Shown: piece by piece, positions 9,409 to 21,203 of the stretch | How the letters are laid out: each line of letters starts with the position of its first letter | Position numbering within the stretch: the first letter of the stretch is position 1 | NCBI GenBank assembly: GCA_001579985.1 | Contig: LRSR01003725.1 | Coordinates: 1-34,142, forward strand | Length of the DNA: 34,142 nucleotides | Direction: 5' to 3' | From: Hypsibius dujardini | Taxonomy: Eukaryota > Tardigrada > Eutardigrada > Parachela > Hypsibiidae | Notes under the pieces: model-generated | Database searches by the model: none | Told to the model about the DNA's origin: nothing | What the model saw: the letters and a program-made list of their open reading frames with translations, nothing else | Made by a program: the position numbers and the translations under genes

Positions 9409-9903
9409 AATCATAATTTGACGCGCAAAATTTAAAAAAAACTCTGTTTCTAAAAAATCCTCCTAATAAAACCCAGGAAATGACAGTCTGAGTTTCACAG
9501 GGATTACCAAAAAAAATATCGAGTATTTTTTTATGGATGCGTGCGCCTTTATTTTTAATGACAGGCTCTAGTCGCCCGTGAATCCCGTCGTACAGTTTTT
9601 GCAAAGTTCGGGTGGGACAATCTCATTCACAGCTCCCGCACGGGCGGTTCGATTTCGGAGACATTTTCGATTTGTACGCCTGTCAGCCGCATTTTAACCA
9701 CCCCCCCCCCGATATCCGGGCTTTTTGCGGGCCCCGGTGGAGGTAAAATCCTTTCTGCTGGAAAAATTCCTGCATGATTTTCGACAAATACTCGATATTT
9801 TTTCTGGTGATCCCTGTGGAACTCAGACTGATTTCCTGGTCAATATCAGAAGGATTTTTTAGAAACAGAATTTTGTTTTAATTTTGCTCGTCAAATTATG
9901 ATT
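9409..9903. mobile_element. Nested inverted-repeat (MITE-like) insertion in the right arm
   Basis: The ends 9409-9528 and 9786-9903 are inverted copies about 118 bp long. They start AATCATAATTTGACG and include CTGTTTCTAAAAAATCC. Removing this segment restores the match of the flanking TAAAATA and CTCGTAATAC to the left arm of the foldback element, so it inserted into an existing foldback. The centre (9532-9785) holds a C-run at about 9700 and GC-rich sequence with no gene. Confidence 0.75.
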
Positions 9904-10058
9904 CTCGTAATACTGGTGTTAAATCAATGAATCAAGCGATGGGAGTAACAGCTGAACGCATTGGCCAAAATTGGCTCAAACTCCGACCACGCATTCTGCT
10001 GGGCGCAGGTAAAAAGTTGGCTTTAACTCGGTCGGCCTGGGGTTTCAGCCATGTGTGT
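9903..10058 (-). repeat. Right terminal inverted repeat of the foldback element
   Basis: Inverted partner of 7485-7641. It adjoins the right edge of the nested element directly. Confidence 0.85.
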
Positions 10059-11503
10059 AGTCTTAATTGGCACCAGAACATTGTCTGATGCTAATCGCAA
10101 CACGCATTTTGAAACATGAATCATAGAGCATAAATTTGGCCCTGAAGTTTGGTCCCCACAGGTCGTGTATCCATTCAATATCCATCAAAATGAATATTCA
10201 CTTCATTTCTATTGTGATAACGTGTGATTACTTGTGCAGTCCGCTGTCTCACGTGGCGATATCGCCGATCTTATCATCAACTCTGCATCTCGTCGCACGT
10301 ATTGACAAATATACCTGTCTGTTTAATTTTAGAATCTGTCGGAAGATGTGAGGCGATTGAGGCTGGTCTTATTCAGTACACTGCACGACATGTGATAGTG
10401 ATTTTATTTGATGATACCGAACTAACGCGAGAGCTGTGTGAGGTAGATAACGTTAGCAACCTTCTCAGCACTGCAACGTGCAGAACTGCGTCATGTTCGG
10501 TTTAGCGATGGCTATTTAGTGGTCTACGAAACAGTTCTCCCTTTTCCTGCAAGCGGGAGGGTTAGCACAACAAATAAGTTAAAATATTGAAGGAAACTGG
10601 AATAAGGGGTACGTGCGACTATGCGATGTAAATATCAGTGTAAGATTGTTCTCGCTGGGTGGGGTAAAAGCTTGCAGCCAAAAGCGCAAAAAATATCGAA
10701 CGAAACGTCGGAGCAAAATTGATTATAGGTTCAGTTGACTCTAGCTGGACGCATTATCAATATTAGAACGATGTAAAAAGGGGAAAGAGGAATTAAAAAA
10801 GTATTTGCTCGACTTGTAACGCGTCACGCATGGTCCCGTCTCCCGTGTGTATGTGTACAAAGCTTCTGGGCTTGCTGAAAATTACGCAGCGAGGCCGGTC
10901 GTCCTCCCACGCCCACACCCGGCGCCAAAGCATAATGGATTGGGCGGTTCGCGTCCTCCTTCCAGGCAGAGGTCGCATCGCCTTCAGTGAGTGAGCAGCT
11001 CCGGATATAATTGTACATCCCACACATGTTCGATCCGGGTACATTCGCCTTGCAATACCAATACGATACATACTGTAGTATAGACTGTAGACATACCATA
11101 CCACCGCTGTCATGTTAACACGTCGCCTCAGGCATCAATCCTACCATTCTTTCCCTTCTTCCTCTCTCCTCGCTTGCACAATCCATTTTGATACACGGTT
11201 TGAGCGGCAAGTTGAAAAAGTATTGAGTAGTAACCAGTACTAGTACTAGTACGCAATGTCGAGAACAGATACGGCGGGATCTCCCGGTCCATAGCCTTAA
11301 GCCGGGAAGAAATATGTTTGGCGATCCAATTTCCAACAATTTGTTCTTCTCCAATGTTGCGCTCATACTTTCTGCCGGTTGAATAGTCCGTCGTTGAAGC
11401 CGATGGTACGGGTATTTGTCCCGAGTTTGCCTATGTTGTGACGGCGGATGCGTGACAAGACACTTCACCTTCTCTATAGGATCAATATGAGCCATTTTGC
11501 AAA
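10059..11503. other. Intergenic region, no gene recognised
   Basis: Open frames up to about 135 codons occur on both strands (for example minus 11115-11522 and minus 10793-11113). None has a domain, a signal peptide or consistent splice partners. Confidence 0.4.
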
Positions 11504-13662
11504 ATGAGACTCGTCCTCGCATTTGATGGAGGCTTTTTTCACTGGGCGATGCTGATTTTGTGGGGAGCTACCTGGACTTGCAGTGAGTAATTGAGTTTTA
11601 TATTTACTTTAACTAACGTTAAAATTGTCTTTTGATTATGAGTTTGTTGCAACAAATTCCCTCGGAGGTCGCCGAGCAGTCAATTGACCAGGATTTTGAT
11701 GAAGAAGTGGCAACAGTTGAGCTGACTGGCTTAACAGAAACTTCTGACTCGCTCCCTCAAGTCGAGCTTGCTTCTTCGACCATTGAGCGGACAACAGTCA
11801 GGCCCCGACGAAGTCACCAGCCAGGTATGCAATCAAAAGACATTACACAGATCAACTCGACCAGGAACATTTGTGGAGCAATTAGAGTAGCGTACTCCCG
11901 TATTAGCAGCTACAGTATGTTGAGTTGTCAGAAGTTCGCGGTGCTGCCTACGAATAATTTTATCATGAACTTCTACCTCATACGCTACTACGATTCAAAC
12001 AATCAATTAATGCCACTAATTTCTTTGTTGGAAGGATCTAATATAGCATAACCATGGGTACCCTATTCAGAGATATTGGGCATCTCCAGGCTAGGTATAA
12101 CGTTGGAGAGTTCTTAGCGGGAATTTCAATTCAGCCTAACCGAAGGATGCACGTTTTCATAAGGACTTGAACTAACAACTGCCGCGAAATTATTTCCACA
12201 CTCTGGAGACTTGTTAAATTTTGTGCGAAATAGTTCATTTATGTATTAATGTGAGTTCAGATCATATTTATACTAATACACTAAGGAACCTCCGAACCTC
12301 CGAGATACTAAACGTACAGTTTAATAATTCATCAATTTTTTAAAATTATAAAAAACAATTTCTGATGAGCAATAGTATCGTTTCTTTGATTATAAATGCA
12401 GATTTAATTGGTTCAGTATGGTTTTGTGATTCAAGCGGTATTATTTTTGAAGCGAGCAAAATGGCATGCAAAGTTCGACCACCCGAGTTGGCTCTCAAGA
12501 GATGGATGGGATGTAAATAGGTCGTTTTGTGTGGAAAGAGGAAAAGGGGAGAAAGATCGCACGAGATCCCATGAAAGGGTCTTGAAGAAGGCAAAAACGT
12601 GATAAAAGGGACTCTTTAATCGTGATTTGTAGCCCTTTAAGGGAATAACGTGTCAAAGTGATTGGCTAGAAGGAAGGGGATACGTGTATATGCAGAAGCA
12701 AAGGCAGTGCAATGCAAACGGTCCACTATTTGCGCAGGGGTCTACGTAAGACCATGTACTCAAACATCGATCAGGTCGTTTGGAGGAGCAGTTTATATTG
12801 GATGTATATTGGATGCGTGTCGACCCGGAGATCACATTTCCACGCCGAGGAAAACGTCACGGAAAGAGGAGAAACTCGTTCCAAAAGAGAGAGAGAGAGA
12901 GGCCACCACTGAGCACAGCGCCACTTCCGACTCCAAATCAATTACAAACCGGGGGTATCTTCGATTGAAGCCACGCGGGAAGGGCACACGTTAACCCAAC
13001 CGGATGGGCTTGCTGTCAATTAATTTGGCGGCTAGATAGGATACGTTGAATAGGAGAGGATACAGTATAGGGCTTGTCTGTATGCGTGCACGTTCGCCCG
13101 TGACAGCTTATAGCATGCTCTTAAAAAAGCGCAGCAGTTGGCATCTGCGAGCCGCATATTTCCTTCATCCCAGAGAGATGTAATTGCCTGGCAAACAGGA
13201 CCATCACTTTATTATAATTCGACTGGGCTTTGGTGGTGCTGTGCATTGACGTCGAATTTGCATGAGAGAGAGAGAAGAAGAAGAAGCTTTTAGCCTTGTT
13301 ATAATAAACTCGTAAATCCATATTCAAAAATACAATATGTCATATGCGATTAGGGCCTTCCCGGAGGTCCCTAGAGCCGCAGCTTCATGATCGCTTGCTG
13401 CCGTGTATGTCAAAAGACGTCACCCAAAGGCAAGCCGCAATACGGAAAATTAATTTAAATATTCACTTGAAGAGATAAAATTGAAACTGCTTTAAGCCGG
13501 AATTTTTAGTTGCATAATCGTTATTTATTTGCAGTCGTTTTGACGGAGCTCGGTTGGGAGGTGATTGTGGCAGTGATATTTGGGAGCATGCTGGGCTCAT
13601 GCCTCTTGACTTTGATCGTGTATTGCGCCTGCGGGAGACCAGAGGAGGGTCATCTAATATGA
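11504..13662 (+). CDS. Small single-pass membrane protein, model incomplete
   Basis: Two exons fit well. The first is acidic and Ser/Thr-rich (about 11642-11824: DQDFDEEVATVELTG, then TVRPRRSHQP) and ends at a phase-1 donor (gtatgc). The second (13535-13662) follows a TTATTTATTTGCAG acceptor, accepts phase 1, and encodes a transmembrane helix (VIVAVIFGSMLGSCLLTLIV) and a short tail CGRPEEGHLI before the stop. A possible signal-peptide exon lies just upstream (11504-11582, MRLVLAF then WAMLILWGATWTC, with a gtgagt donor) and would leave a roughly 60-nt intron. Its phase (1) does not match the phase-2 acceptor of the acidic exon, so the 5' end is unresolved. Alternatively translation begins at the ATG at 11638. 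The family is unknown. Confidence 0.5.
11825..13534 (+). other. Long intron of the small membrane-protein gene
   Basis: Lies between the acidic exon and the transmembrane exon. It contains short GA-rich runs (about 12884-12899 and 13264-13286). No gene recognised. Confidence 0.4.
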
Positions 13663-15061
13663 TCCACAAAAAGAGCAAAACTTGGGCTTGGGTGTGACTG
13701 TCACCGAGACCTGCCTGCCTCCATTCCTTCCTTCCGTCCATCAACACACAGCTTCCGGCTCCGGATCGACCCACACCCACATGCAAACAAACTTCAAATT
13801 GTTGCTTCTTTTCTAGCGCGTGCTCGGTGTTGATGTACGTATTACCAACTCCATTGCTGCACTTTTAAATAACTTTCTCAAAATCTCTCTCTCTCTCTCT
13901 TCCTCCTTGCGTTGCAAGTGTACGCAACTCCAATCATTGCGAGAAATTTCTGTCGTCGGCAAAAAAAGGAATTATTTTTGTCTGTCAAGAATTGTAGCAA
14001 TTCGCCACTGTCCTATTCGCTGGGGGATAATAAGCCCAATTCTCTCAGGGCTTAGCATAGCGTTTATTTAATTAAAAAAACTTTAGATCCTTCCTTATAT
14101 TCTTAGTTCAGTATGGTTGCGTTGTGGTAGTTTATTTTTTAGCTTACAACCAGTGAACATTATTATACCAGCTTGAAGGGGCAGGTTTTAATTAATCATG
14201 TATTGGTTCAATGCAAATTTCTAAAAGCCAGGCTACTGTACTCGTACTGATATTGGATTGGAACACATTTTATTGAATTATTCTGTGGTGGCGCCACTGC
14301 AGTTTGAGTGATCATTCTGCCTATTGGAGGTTTCGCTTCGGTGACCTGACACTTAACCATGAATTGAAACGCCCACTCACTCACTCATCAGGCCATCCCA
14401 CCTTCAAGGTAAGACACCGTGAGATTGGCTGTTGGAAATGGCTGCGGCTGGCCCAGGTCCACACCGCAGCTCGAGCACTGAATGAATAGTCGTGGTTTGT
14501 AATTCCTGCCTACCTGCATACCAGTATGCGCTTCGAACGAAGAGCTGTAAAAATGTGTGATGATAGACTTTAGCGTAAAGTAGGCTGCACCTACATCCGG
14601 CTTCAACTTTCGCTGCTGCTGCAGTCGAGATCCGTTCTGCTTCTTGCACTGATTATTGTCTGACAAACTCATTCCTCTCTTTTCACACTAAATTCATATC
14701 ACTTTTGCTTGACTTCCGGGATAACTTTGGTGGATTTCGTAATGGGATTATACTGACCATTTATGATTAACGGAGTAATTTATAATTTATCAATATTTGG
14801 ATGTATGCTTTATCTACTTATTATTATCTACCTATTGGAGAAAGATCTTTGCGTGGCGGTGCTTTATAATTGGCGCCTATGATACACAATGTGATTAACC
14901 CTATCAAATCTGAAGAACTGAAAAAAATGAGGGAACCCAGCGGTCCCTTTTGCCCCTGTTGTGGATATATTGTTGGTGATTTTCACCTTCAACAGGAAAT
15001 GAAACCAATGGAGAAGCCAACGACAAACCCAAAAACTAGCGCGAAACTTTGGAACGATCGA
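13663..15061. other. Intergenic region before the SEA/EGF gene
   Basis: Contains a (CT)n run at about 13885-13900. Open frames on both strands near 14300-14670 have no recognisable features. The in-frame sequence just before 15062 stays open with further ATGs (for example 14879), so a longer N-terminus of the next gene cannot be excluded. Confidence 0.35.
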
Positions 15062-18000
15062 ATGATCTTCTGCCCAAAATGGCCAACCGGAATTTCCCTG
15101 CCATTGACAATACTTTTCCTGTTGGTCTTTCTACTGGGTGCGTGCAAATAAATTATTACTTAATTACACTGTATCCTCAAATAAGTATTAAAAAAATATT
15201 ACAACTACTTGTATTCCAAATTAAATACTCTGTTAACCTACATCTTTTGCCTGTAATCCTGTTTAATTTTATTCAACAAAATAATAGCAAGTAATATTTA
15301 AAAATACCTCCTGCTAGTGGGATTAATTGAAAGCTGTAGATCGGTGTGACCTGATATCCCGGTGACGACGGAGCATGTCCGTCTCAGAATAAAGGTCCCG
15401 TCCATTAGCCAGAGCCTGATGATATTTTAGCGCTGGTCATGCCACACTTGCGCCGTCTACTTTAAATGCCCTATAATTGGATGCTCGCTATTCGTCTGCC
15501 GTTAATTGCACCTTCCTTCACGTCTGGGCAATAAGAGAGAGGACGAGTGAGATCAATTTCAAGCGAGTCGGAAGACGGCGCGCTAACTTTCGCGCTCGTT
15601 CCGTACCGCTACAGTACGTACAGGGTAATTATTCAGGCTCAATCGCAACCTCTAATACGTCTAAGCTCTCAAGAAGATTCTCTGCTAAAGCTTTGACCTG
15701 TTTTTTTTGCGAGAGAGACTTTTTTTACTGACACACGTTGTGCTTCTGTTGGACCTGACGACAGAGCATCAAATGAGAGACTGTAACATGACCAGCGCCA
15801 GTCAGGCATGCAATCAACTTTCTCTTATGAAATAATATTGTTACCTTCATGGTGTCTCTTCTGCTCATTCGGCATAGTGACCTACATTTTTGTCTTTTAC
15901 GATCTCGACGCGACTTGCACACAAACTTACCAAGCACACACAAAGTTTAACGTCTGGTTAGTGGCAAAATATACCTCTAATATATACCTCTAAAATATAT
16001 ATACCAAAATATACAACACTTAAAATATACCTCTGATCTTTTAGTTACAAGACCGATTGTATGTATTAATTTCTAACTTTGTCTTCACTTAAAATAGTAT
16101 AGCTATCGATTGTTACTGAAGCAATTGTATCGGCAATACCATAAATTGGGTGCCAGCCAGTCGCACAATTTGCGAGTCCATGTACAGATATAGCCGGGTC
16201 CCAAAATTTCCTCCAGGCGCATTTATATTTAAAGCATTAGCATCATAATGGAACGCGGTTTAGAAATAGACGCGAGAGCGAACAAATTCCAACCAAAAAA
16301 CACACAAAAAATCCACAATAACGCTTGCCAATTCAAATTACAGTTATTTGCGTATTTATGTTGTAAGTTTTTTGAAGGTTTTTAGGATGAAATTTACTTA
16401 ATGTTCAATGACTGATAGACCAACATTACGACACGCCGAAAGTATATCAACTGTGAAAATTGTATACAAATATATGCACTTACAATGCACCAGGGTAGCA
16501 AAGGTGAGAGAAGCGAAGCGTTGTCGGCAAAAACAATACAACTCTAAAGAGAAATACAGAGTACAGACCAACGAACTCGGAATTATTCCCCAAATTGTCT
16601 CGAAGCAGTGACTACTAGCCGCTACTATACATATAATGCATGTAGTTTGCTTGACAATTGGACTTACTCAAACATCACAATAAACAAGGAGTGCAAGTCT
16701 GTTCCGTTCACTCAACGATTATGAGTAAATTTAATCTTTCCGGCAGGTTTACAGTCCCAAGCGGCGGCTCAAATTGTGCCGCGTTCGTCAGCCTGGATAA
16801 TGCAGGAAACGGCATCATCCTCCGAGAAGAGTAATCGCTCGTTTGCCGTCTCCGACGACGAAAAGGACTTGATCAGCAGAATCCTCGACAGCAAGGAACG
16901 GGTGACAGTTTCCTCAACCCATCCCTCTTCAACACTACCAAAGAACGCCGTGCTAACTGATAGTTTTTTGCTCAAATCATCGCGCCCGGAGAGTGGCGAT
17001 GAAAGAAGGAGTCTGCCTACTACCTCTCTCATTGAGGAGACTACTCAAACGACCACGCCTGTTGACGCCCTCATAGATCCGGTAGTAGCTCCCGTCTTCA
17101 ATCAATCACCTACCCAAGGGTTCGCTCCAGTTGCCACCGTGGTCGACACTAGTACGACCACGCCCATTCAAGCTCCCTACGCAACAACAACAGTGCCATC
17201 ACGCCAGGCAAAACGCGGCCAAACTGGAAGGCCAAATTTCTTCTACCTTGGAGAAGAACAGAACGAACCAGATTTCGATTCGGCACCCTTTCCCAGTGTG
17301 GAGGAAACCCAATCCGACCATAATGATATTTTAGCCACCACGACACCAGATCCGTTAGCCAGTTTTTACGGTGGCATAGGTACTAGTACGATCCAGAGGC
17401 CTTTATACATATTATGATTTCAATCATAGTGTTTCAAATAAGACAAAAAAAGAATTAGTTAATTAGTATGAAAGCGGTAATTATTTATATGTATCTATTC
17501 GTGCAATTGTAATTAAATTTTTATGAAAATATAAACTTGAATTTCATTTTCAATTGCGGCCGATTGTTTTGTTAGTTATGTTTGCCCGTTTTAAGAAATA
17601 ATGGAGAAATGCTATTGCTAAATTATTATTCTCAAACCATTTCTACCGTTAAATTTATAGCTATTTAATACACATCAATTAAAAAGATGTTTGTGAGTGA
17701 GAAGTATTTCTGGAGAGAATGGTGTTCAACACAAAATTAAAATTACCTCCAAAGGCTTACTAATGTTATAATATGGATATGGATATGGATATAATGTTGA
17801 TTATTTTAGACCTTGATAGGAGACCAGACCGTTAACTAAATTGATATAATGTTCTAAAATTGCTTTTGACGAAAAGTGTTATCTTCCAATTGTTAGGTAC
17901 CGGATCGAACAGCCGAACGGAAGGTCGGATGACTACCGGACGATCCATCGTCATCCAGCCGGAATTCGGCGCCACGCTCAACTGGACGAACCCGAGCAGC

Positions 18001-20543
18001 CGAGTCCCCTACCCGTTCGTCAGTTCTTCCATTCCACCCAACGCCTATCGCGTCACTGTCCCCAACCGTGACTTGATCTCCGGCCGTTTTCCTGCTCAGG
18101 ACGTGCCAAATCTCAACCGCGTCAATAATATTAAAAGTCAGTTTCCTGCGCCAACAAAAACCCCGAACGAGGGCTATGAATCGGCAGTCCGACGGCAAGG
18201 AGGAGTCTTCAACGCCCCAAATCCCGTTCAGGCTTTGACACCGGATTTTTCCGGGAGAGGAACGCGACCTCCGATGGGTGTGGCACCTTTTAACGAGCGG
18301 CGGTACCCTGGACCGCCACAAGGAGATCGTCGGACGGGATCTTCGGATCCAACGGAGAATCACGATTTTTCGGGGATGCCTCCACCGTTTCAAGCGAGAC
18401 CTGGGCCGCAAGATAATTTCCAGGAAGCACTCTTGGACGGAGGAATCAAGCTGGAGACCTGTAGTATTGGGGATGACTCAACTTGTACCGAGTCTTTTAA
18501 CGAAATCTGCAGGGTTGACGAGGACGGAGCGGCCACTTGTCTGTGCAGACTGGGAAGTGCACGACTCCGAATTCGTGAACAATGTAGAGGTACCTCACGC
18601 GGAGATGAAGGTCTCAAATACCTTGAGAAAATTTGACTGGTTTTTGTTTGCAGCTGTTTTGAGCTACTTTATGTATATTCGGTTGAATCGCCTGCAAGAT
18701 CATGAACTCCGTTACGGACCACAATTTGCCGGTCGTAGGACCCGACAGTATCTTTCACTAGAGCGACAAGTCCTTCTTGGCGTAAGTCACCTACTCCCAA
18801 GTAATATTTCAAAAAGGCTTTCATTTGCTAACATGATTATAGACAATTCAAGTTTAAGCTAGTTGTGAACGAAACCTTAAATTTCCTCCATAAAGCAACA
18901 ACTGCTCTAGAGACTTCCATGGAAAAATCCCAAGGAAAAACATCATCTCTGTGAAAGAACAATTGCGTACTATATATTATAAAAATAATGTGTATTTGAT
19001 ATTTACGTAATAATTACTTATAAATTGTTTCATGAAAGTCTATAAGATCCTACTTTGTTATTTAGGTGGATTCGTTAATGCGTGCAACTGGATTCGTCAA
19101 CGAGTACGCCGGAAGCAAACTCAACACTTTCGCGTCCATCTCCGAAGACGGTCTCTTGGCCAACGTGACGCTGAACCTCTTTAAAAGCTCCACTACGACA
19201 GCCGATCCGAGCAACCTCCCGACGGTCCTTCAACAAACCGCAACCGAACAGCTTCGCCTCTCCCAACGACGTCTTGGCGAAAGCAGTCTCTACGTCGGGA
19301 GTCTTTTGACGGCCATTCCCGGCGTCCAAGACATCAACGAATGTCTCACACCTGATCTTAACGATTGTCCCGCCAATGCCTCGACATGTTCCAATAACAT
19401 TGGATCTTTTTCTTGTACCTGTCGCCCGGGATATGGAGATCGCCACGCGAGCGACCCCTTGAGGATGGGCCGATCTTGTGAGACGTGTGAAGAGTCATAT
19501 TGCAATCAACATGGAATTTGCTTGCTTGATTCCAAGGGGCAGAAAGTGTGTCAATGCAATGGCTGGTACATTGGAACGACCTGCCAGACTGATGGGCAAG
19601 TGGTGGCTGTCGCCTGTGGTTCCTCCGCGATTGCTGTCATTTTGATTGCTATCACTCTCGTATTCCTGCTGCGGTGGAGGTATGAGATACTTGTATTTTC
19701 AGTTATTACTACTAGTACTTGATTTCTTTGCAAAATCAGCTAAGTAAATATATTATTTATTAACGCTGCAATGTAATCAACAACCGCGCTTTTTCCTTTA
19801 TCAATTTATTCTGAGACATTAACAGCTCGATCAATTAGAATTAATATAATAAATGCCTTCAGCTTTTATTTTGATTAATTTGAAATAACGACAATCCTTT
19901 AATGTTTTTACCTATATTGGAAATATTGAATAGACTACACTACAAATCAATAAATCAATAGAAGTTCAGTTTATCAAGAAGATATTGTATTTTAGCCGTA
20001 GCAGTGCATCGTCGCGGGGTGATCCGAGTTCGACACTGGGTCGGTCGGAAATCAGCGCAAACACCTTCACCTATGTAAAGAACAGTCCGCCACTGACCAC
20101 ACTTTCCCAAGCTTCTCTAGAGAACAAGGTCCGGATGGCCTATCTCGTTCATCCCTCACTACTCACTGCCAGTCAGGTAATAATTCCGCGTCTTCATATA
20201 AATACTCGTTATATTTACAATATTGTTTGTATTTCAGAGAGCTTCCCATCATCACCACCACGGAGGCAGCGACCAGCTCCTGGACAGTAAGTGACCTTTT
20301 CCTCAAAGCTTAGCAAGTTACATGGTTCAACGTGGTCACGGTGCCCATGTATGTGTAGGTAACTTTTACGAAGTTCGGCCACCCCCTGGACGATTAGGGC
20401 CCAGTCAGGCGCTCATTGCCGCCGAAATGATGAATCTCTATCGGCAGCAGCAGCGTTCCGGTTCACAAGACCATCTGACCAATGACCTGAGCAGTTTAGA
20501 TGAGCAAGGTGCTAATCAACGCTCGCCCATGAGTTCCTCTTAA
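15062..20543 (+). CDS. SEA and EGF-like single-pass membrane protein (MUP-4/MUA-3-like layout)
   Basis: Eight exons keep phase throughout and give 852 aa: 15062-15137, 16747-17379, 17897-18589, 18654-18781, 19066-19679, 19996-20176, 20238-20286 and 20359-20543. The signal peptide is in exon 1 (LPLTILFLLVFLLG). Residues 27-430 are a disordered Thr/Ser/Pro-rich stalk with DE-rich patches. A half EGF-like motif (NEIC, CLCRLG) precedes the SEA domain (about 468-595), which contains YFMYIRLNRL, a split exon junction and LLANVTLNL. A calcium-binding-type EGF (DINEC, about 598-648) and a second EGF (651-683) follow. The transmembrane helix is about 689-713, with a tail of about 140 residues including SNFYEVRPPPG and a His run. 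This order matches nematode epidermal attachment receptors MUP-4/MUA-3 and unnamed arthropod relatives, so a matrix-linked epithelial role is inferred. Upstream in-frame ATGs exist; 15062 was chosen for the signal peptide. Confidence 0.85.
15138..16746 (+). other. First intron of the SEA/EGF gene
   Basis: A 1609-nt intron (gtgcgt donor, ccggcag acceptor) joining the signal-peptide exon to the body in phase 1. It contains a short AT-rich tandem run (about 15966-16035, units like AATATACCTCTA) and a site for internal promoters or enhancers at best. No other gene recognised. Confidence 0.5.
17380..17896 (+). other. Second intron of the SEA/EGF gene
   Basis: A 517-nt AT-rich intron in phase 1 with a gtacta donor. 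It includes three copies of ATGGAT near 17772-17791. Nothing else is seen. Confidence 0.5.
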
Positions 20544-21203
20544 AAAGACCACGTCAATTTGGCCTTGCCTTTTCAGCTTGGTTTAGCTTCAATTTTTCTT
20601 GTACCTCCCTGTGATAAAACTAAATTTTATGAACCCTTTTGTGAGCTACTACGATAGAAATGTCAGATGCGTTTGGGGTCTACATAGTTGAAAGGGAACC
20701 TAGCGTACCTAGTACCTAACTCAAAACTTTGGGCTCCTGAAAATATTTCTAGACCACCTTGAAATGACTAGTGCTCATTGTATGTTTTACAGTAGCAACT
20801 TTGACAGACGTCCATTTATTGGACTTTAGCATGCAGTCCCCACAAATCAGACATCGAGCGACAATCTCGGATTCAAATTGAAGGTTACTTGGTTGCACGC
20901 AAAGTTTTTTATTAGGCTATACCTACTTTTCTTTCGATGCATAAAAATGAAGGATAGCGCATTAACAGGAGTCATCAATCATCGGCATGGAGCAAATATG
21001 TCATTGAAAAAGAACTTTAACCACGTATAAAGCATATGTACAACCAGCATCGATACCGAACAAATAAATCATCATGAAAATTAGACAAACTATAAAACTG
21101 ACAGAACAGCAACCTCGAAGTTTCAGCCATATCTCCCATGGGTATGTACAATAATTTCAATGTGTGGGACCTCACAAATTGCTGGTGATATTCCGAATAA
21201 AAT
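20544..21203. other. Convergent 3' region between the SEA/EGF and light-chain genes
   Basis: Holds both 3' untranslated regions. If the light chain uses a further 3' exon, that exon must lie here on the minus strand. I found no exon with the expected FV-x3-SG ending. Confidence 0.35.

Larger units (their letters stand above)
7485..10058. mobile_element. Composite foldback element with long inverted repeats
   Basis: The left end 7485-7641 is repeated as its reverse complement at about 9903-10058, with roughly 90% identity by eye. For example, GGCTGAAACCCCAGGCCGAC at 7493-7512 returns inverted near 10031-10050. Inside the ends, a GC-rich segment (about 7650-7706, with CTATTTTACCCCTCCC and GGGCCCAATAGCACCCC) returns inverted at about 9248-9400. 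Between these arms lies a large palindromic minisatellite. Two further inverted-repeat elements have inserted, one in each arm. There is no transposase frame. The arrangement (tandem short repeats building long inverted arms) is that of foldback elements of the FB/Galileo kind, which are moved in trans. I could not identify a target-site duplication. Confidence 0.7.

Noticed and set aside
10793-11522. Minus-strand frames of 91-135 codons
   Set aside because: Overlapping frames without motifs or introns. Chance frames are expected in this much non-coding DNA.
17893-18411. Minus-strand 172-codon frame
   Set aside because: Shadow of exon 3 of the SEA/EGF gene, which has matching splice phases on the plus strand.
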